Source: Chara braunii
Lineage: Eukaryota > Streptophyta > Charophyceae > Charales > Characeae
Assembly: GCA_003427395.1 (NCBI GenBank)
Contig: BFEA01000276.1
Location: 498,651 to 554,381 of the forward strand
Reading direction: 5' to 3'
Length of the DNA stretch: 55,731 nt
In this document: positions 54,490 to 55,731 of the stretch, piece by piece
Layout: each line of letters begins with the position of its first letter
How positions within the stretch are numbered: the stretch's first letter is position 1
Notes under the pieces: model-generated
Database searches by the model: none
What the model was told of the DNA's origin: nothing
The model's input: the letters and a program-made list of their open reading frames with translations, nothing else
Made by a program: the position numbers and the translations under genes

Positions 54490-55018
54490 ATGTTTGGCAT
54501 TTGGAAGATACTCTTGCTTCTCTTTCCTATGGCTCTATTCTCGGGTGAGGGAACCTCAGACCCAAAGACTCGGAGACAGGCAGAGGAAAGAAAGCAAGAA
54601 CTTCTAGCACTATGGAACCAGCTGTTGAAAGATCTGCGTCTGTCTGAACCCAACGCCGAAAATCACGTCCGCAATCTGTTTGACTTGCAGACGGTAGAGG
54701 ACCGTCTAAAGCAAGCAGTTGCGGGCGCGGAGGTCGCGGCTGCCGGGATTGAAGTCACGAAAATGATAGGCCAGTGCCGTGAGGCACTGGATCAGTTCGC
54801 AATCAAACAGTTGGAATCTATAATGGAAATGACAAGAAAAAGGGAAGTTAGACCCGAAGTAACCGGGGCCACTATTGATGCTAACATTCAGCAACTACGA
54901 AGAGAAGAAGAAAGAAGAGTTAGTCCGGAGAAGAGAACATGAATCAAGAAGGGAACAGAAGGTTCAAGAAACCAGGCAGGTTATAGGAACAGATGTTAAG
55001 GAAGAAGGAGATCTGACA
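54490..55018 (+). pseudogene. gag N-terminal region of the right-hand retrotransposon
   Basis: Starts at the ATG directly behind the predicted splice acceptor. The first 20 residues (MFGIWKILLLLFPMALFSGE) are hydrophobic like a signal peptide, which is unusual for gag. Then comes a charged, helical, coiled-coil-like region (RRQAEERKQELLALWNQLL, VEDRLKQAVAGAEVAA). The frame ends at 54942 but continues one frame over as EELVRRREHESRREQKVQE up to a TAG at 55019. So there is one frameshift near 54905. The adjoining frame leads directly into the next gag segment. Confidence 0.6.
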
Positions 55019-55021
55019 TAG

Positions 55022-55731
55022 ACTTTATATCACATCATGACTTGCCTCTCTTTCCTCAAAGAAAAGATTGAGCGACGGCAGAGCCAGTTAGATGAGATTG
55101 CTGTCGGACTGAGAACCGTTACAAACATTGTAAAAGGGAAGACTCAGGTAACAAAAGAAGAGGTTGAAGAGGAAGACAAGAAAGAAAAGAAACCGAAATT
55201 AATGAGTGATGCTATGAAGTCTGCCGTTCCAAAAGAAAAGACTGAAGAGGGGAAATCGTCTAACGGGGGGGAATCGAGTCCGTCTACTCCTCCTTCTTCC
55301 CCTCCTTCCCCTCCTCCTAACTCTCCACCTTCGAGTTCTCCTAAGGGTAAGAAAACCGCGGAACCCGAAGAACCCAAGAAGAAGGAGAAAGTGAAAATGA
55401 AAATGCCTTTTACGTTTTGCAACAAAAAAGATGAAAATTTGTTGCTATGGATTGCCGAGATACAGACGTACTGTAAGACGTCCCCAGTCGAGCTTGATTC
55501 TCAGGTTGAGTTTTCTACCTGATGTTTGGGTGGGGAAGCAAAAGAATGGGTATTGGATGAGGCTAATGCCGCAGGGTTCGAAGACATTGGAGAGTGGTCT
55601 GGTACGATGAACCTGAAGCAGTTCCTTGCTAAGATCAAGGAACGCTTCCTGGACAAGACGACGACCGATAAGGCCTTTGACCAGCTCACAACCATAGGCC
55701 AACGTCATTGGACCTCTGTGGAGTCTCTGTC
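55022..55731 (+). pseudogene. gag core, truncated by the window end
   Basis: In frame with the previous segment after the TAG at 55019. Residues from MTCLSFLKEKIERRQSQ form a coiled coil, followed by a Lys/Glu stretch, a Ser/Pro-rich linker (55273-55345) and KVKMKMPFTFCNKKDENLLLWI. After an in-frame TGA (55520-55522) the capsid core continues: GGEAKEWVLDEA, FLAKIKERFLDKTTTDKAFDQL. This is the Retrotrans_gag pattern. Three lesions over about 1.2 kb show the copy is probably dead. Pol lies beyond the window. Confidence 0.75.

Overview
The window looks like nuclear DNA of a large, repeat-rich plant-lineage genome; a streptophyte (charophyte) alga fits best. The basis is Ty3/gypsy elements with initiator-Met-type primer sites, L1-like LINEs, hAT-type MITEs with 8-bp target duplications, tRNA-derived SINEs, and one coding fragment that resembles the C-terminal tail of a plant DICER-LIKE1 protein. 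The species assignment is inference. I saw no prokaryotic genes, rRNA genes or CRISPR arrays. Most long ORFs lie antisense or internal to repeats.

Layout. 1-1677: tRNA-derived SINE pieces and a small TTAA-flanked MITE. 1678-15922: a complete but dead Ty3/gypsy element on the minus strand, with 2.48-kb LTRs, an AGGTG target duplication and a TGGTATCGGAGCC primer site. Its gag region is rearranged, the protease Asp is lost, pol carries nonsense codons, a PHD-like finger lies between RNase H and integrase, and unknown ORFs follow integrase. 15928-24000: a SINE family, a LINE tail on the minus strand, a 614-bp TTAA-flanked element, a GC-rich minisatellite and another LINE scrap. 24073-26534: a partial LTR of the first family, simple repeats and one arm of a 1.1-kb inverted repeat (the other arm is at 38524-39637). 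26780-30640: a second LINE, minus strand, containing two hAT-type MITEs. 30640-46700: a dense field of short hairpin and poly(T) modules, SINEs, MITEs and unassigned sequence, with an assembly gap. 46736-47702: a MITE directly abutting the 3' end of the DICER-LIKE-type exon (minus strand). 48651-49698: a decayed hAT transposase, cut by a solo LTR (about 49690-50956). 51180-52500: hairpin-tailed SINEs and a 682-bp MITE. 52515-end: the 5' LTR, primer site, leader and gag of a second LTR retrotransposon on the plus strand.

The most interesting material is structural. (1) Five MITEs with 8-bp target duplications have arms built from short repeated words that differ between copies (GTTCGG, CCGGGT, GTCCGG), yet two copies with different words share the same core. 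(2) A second family is marked by TTAA next to ACCACCAGTACC-type ends. (3) Many short modules carry hairpins whose stems change but stay paired. (4) The right-hand retroelement has a probable 1.0-kb leader intron holding eight exact copies of CTGACGTGGC.

The assembly is imperfect. Four Tn5/Nextera mate-pair junction adapters are embedded at 5317, 29976, 30143 and 45426, with duplicated flanks, and there are N runs. Genes crossing these points should not be trusted as assembled.
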